From the NCBI RefSeq assembly GCF_008017445.1, contig NZ_VRSW01000004.1, forward strand, positions 124,001-188,000: a DNA stretch of 64,000 nt, read 5' to 3'. Positions 62,409 through 64,000 of the stretch are shown here, piece after piece. Source of the DNA: Microbacterium mitrae (GTDB lineage: Bacteria > Actinomycetota > Actinomycetes > Actinomycetales > Microbacteriaceae). The stretch's first letter is position 1, and the number at the start of each line of letters is the position of its first letter. The notes beneath the pieces were generated by a model, which was given only the letters and a program-made list of their open reading frames with translations, searched no databases and had not been told where the DNA came from. Both the position numbers and the translations under genes were made by a program.

Positions 62409-64000
62409 ATGACCGATGACATGACGGTCTCCGAAAATGACACCCGCTCTCCCCTGCTGACGGTGCGCGACCTGGCGGTCGACTTCCGCACCACAGACGG
62501 CATTGTGCATGCCGTTGAGGGCGTCGATATTGAGGTGTACCCCGGTGAGACGGTTGCCATTGTTGGCGAGTCTGGTTCGGGCAAATCAACGACGGCAATG
62601 GCCGTGATCGGGCTGCTGGCCAAGGGCGGAACCGTTGCCAACGGCAGCATTTCGTTTGACGGTCGCGAGCTGGTCGGGTTGAGCGAAAACGAGCTGCGCA
62701 AGGTGCGCGGCAATCAAATTGGCATGGTTCCGCAAGACCCGATGTCAAACCTCAACCCGGTGGCGAAGATCGGCACGCAGATCGCCGAGACGCTGCTCGC
62801 GCACGGACAGGCGACGCGCCACAACGTGAACGAAAAGGTTGTTGAAACGCTCACCGCGGCGGGTTTGCCAGACGCCGAGCGCCGAGCCAAGCAGTATCCG
62901 CACGAGTTCTCCGGCGGCATGCGTCAGCGCGCGCTGATCGCGATTGGTCTTGCGTGCCGCCCGCGTCTGCTGATTGCCGACGAGCCGACGAGCGCCCTCG
63001 ACGTGACCGTGCAGCGCACGATTCTCGATCAGATTGCGACGATGACGCAGGAGATCGGAACCAGTGTGCTGCTGATCACGCACGACCTGGGTTTGGCCGC
63101 CGAGCGTGCCGCACGCGTCGTCGTCATGCACCGCGGTCGCGTGGTGGAGCAGGGGCCGGCGCAGCAGATTCTCAACGACCCGCAGCATCCGTACACGCAG
63201 GCGTTGGTGAAGGCCGCGCCGTCGGTGGCGGCAGCGCGACTGCAGCCGCAGGTTTTTGCAACCGAGCGGGGCGTGGCCGATGGTTCCGATGGTTCCGGGG
63301 GCTCTGATGGTTTCGCGGGCTCTGATGGTTCCGGTGGTTCTGCGACGGCGAAGCCTATCGACAACATCGTCGAGATCGAGGGGCTGACCAAGGTTTACCC
63401 CAAGCGTGGCAGCAAAGAAGACTTCTACGCGGTGAAAGACGTGTCGCTGTCGATTCCGCGCGGTGAGACGGTCGCGATCGTGGGTGAGTCGGGCTCGGGC
63501 AAGACGACGACCGCGCGCATGCTGCTGAAGGTGATTGAGCCGACGGCGGGCGTGATGCGCTTTGACGGGCAGGATGTCGCGCACCTCAAGGGCAAAGAGC
63601 TTCGCTCGTTTCGCCAGAAGGTGCAGCCGATCTTTCAAGACCCGTACTCGAGTCTGAACCCGATGTTCACGATCGAGCGCATCATCGCCGAGCCGCTGGA
63701 GTTCTACAAGCGCGGAAACTCGGCGCAGCGGCGCGCGAAGGTGCGTGAGCTCATGGAGTCGGTCGCGCTGCCCAACTCGATGTTGCACCGGTATCCGTCG
63801 GAGCTTTCTGGCGGTCAGCGTCAGCGCGTCGCGATTGCCCGCGCGCTGGCGCTTGACCCCGAGCTCATCGTCTGTGACGAGCCGGTCTCGGCACTTGACG
63901 TGCTGGTGCAAGATCAGATTTTGACGCTGTTGAGTGATCTGCAGCGAGAGCGTGGCCTCAGCTACCTCTTCATCTCGCACGACCTTGCCGTCGTGCGCCT
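62409..64000 (+). CDS. Fused double ATP-binding protein of the peptide ABC transporter (3' end beyond window)
   Basis: The frame is open from ATG 62409 to the window end. The first ATPase has Walker A GESGSGKST, Q-loop VPQDPMS, signature FSGGMRQRALIA and Walker B LLIADEPTSALD. After a Gly/Ser/Asp linker the second ATPase repeats GESGSGKTT, FQDPYSS, LSGGQRQRVAIA and IVCDEPVSALD. It therefore joins DppD- and DppF-type subunits in one chain, as is common in actinobacteria. It would power the importer encoded by the three preceding genes. Confidence 0.93.
   Translation, partial: MTDDMTVSENDTRSPLLTVRDLAVDFRTTDGIVHAVEGVDIEVYPGETVAIVGESGSGKSTTAMAVIGLLAKGGTVANGSISFDGRELVGLSENELRKVRGNQIGMVPQDPMSNLNPVAKIGTQIAETLLAHGQATRHNVNEKVVETLTAAGLPDAERRAKQYPHEFSGGMRQRALIAIGLACRPRLLIADEPTSALDVTVQRTILDQIATMTQEIGTSVLLITHDLGLAAERAARVVVMHRGRVVEQGPAQQILNDPQHPYTQALVKAAPSVAAARLQPQVFATERGVADGSDGSGGSDGFAGSDGSGGSATAKPIDNIVEIEGLTKVYPKRGSKEDFYAVKDVSLSIPRGETVAIVGESGSGKTTTARMLLKVIEPTAGVMRFDGQDVAHLKGKELRSFRQKVQPIFQDPYSSLNPMFTIERIIAEPLEFYKRGNSAQRRAKVRELMESVALPNSMLHRYPSELSGGQRQRVAIARALALDPELIVCDEPVSALDVLVQDQILTLLSDLQRERGLSYLFISHDLAVVR

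Overview
The window looks like the chromosomal origin region of a high-GC actinobacterium, most probably a Microbacteriaceae-type organism. The gene order rpmH-rnpA-yidD-yidC-jag-rsmG-parA-parB on one side of the origin and dnaA-dnaN-recF-DUF721-gyrB-gyrA on the other is the classic actinobacterial layout. Family-typical genes surround it: crgA, a class E sortase, DUF3566 after gyrA, and a murJ-DUF6049 pair next to trxB-trxA. Species cannot be fixed from the sequence alone.

Layout. Positions 1-6370 hold the far left arm: a PASTA kinase end, pabA/trpG, sortase, crgA, rhomboid, ppiA, ybaK, Nudix and half of an LssY_C gene. Positions 6373-11647 are a composite element: two identical 1241-bp IS3-family copies in direct orientation enclose a 2.8-kb cargo. 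The outer ends carry a 4-bp direct repeat (GGAT), and the element splits the LssY_C gene in two. The cargo holds two paralogous small secreted proteins with a conserved Cys pair, a secreted four-Cys protein and a small membrane protein, plus a convergent short ORF; I recognise none of these with confidence. Then follow two tRNAs, a VIT-family transporter, gyrA/gyrB, recF, dnaN, oriC (about 23679-23964) and dnaA.

Positions 26136-32751 hold the ribosome/membrane-insertion/partition cluster. It carries eight parS sites (GTTTCACGTGAAAC core) within 4.3 kb; one overlaps the parA start and one is built into the rsmG terminator. An IS256-family element (32859-34208, 8-bp target duplication) sits inside the first unit of a palindromic repeat array (to about 34830). 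Positions 34891-47059 hold a GIY-YIG protein, trxA, trxB, murJ, DUF6049, luxS, a large methyltransferase, pcnA and an LtrA protein. Positions 47293-48050 hold a truncated pilB-like N-terminus followed by a conspicuously AT-rich scar.

Positions 48143-54010 form an aldehyde-metabolism neighbourhood: a GAF regulator, aldehyde dehydrogenase and DUF779. A divergent MocR regulator/YczE-like membrane protein pair with a palindromic operator candidate sits among them. The right end (58645-64000) is an oligopeptide/dipeptide ABC importer operon: binding lipoprotein, two permeases and a fused double ATPase running off the window.

The intergenic DNA is unusually rich in structured repeats. These are long-armed hairpins with TGCA-containing arms (4.8, 12.6, 43.4, 43.7 and 51.7 kb), a three-copy hairpin block at 55.5-56.06 kb, 78-bp and about 105-bp tandem arrays, a 17-bp tandem array between ald and DUF779, and a pervasive GGTTCCG/CGGAACC heptamer. 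The two most novel-looking items are the composite-element cargo operon and these hairpin repeat families.
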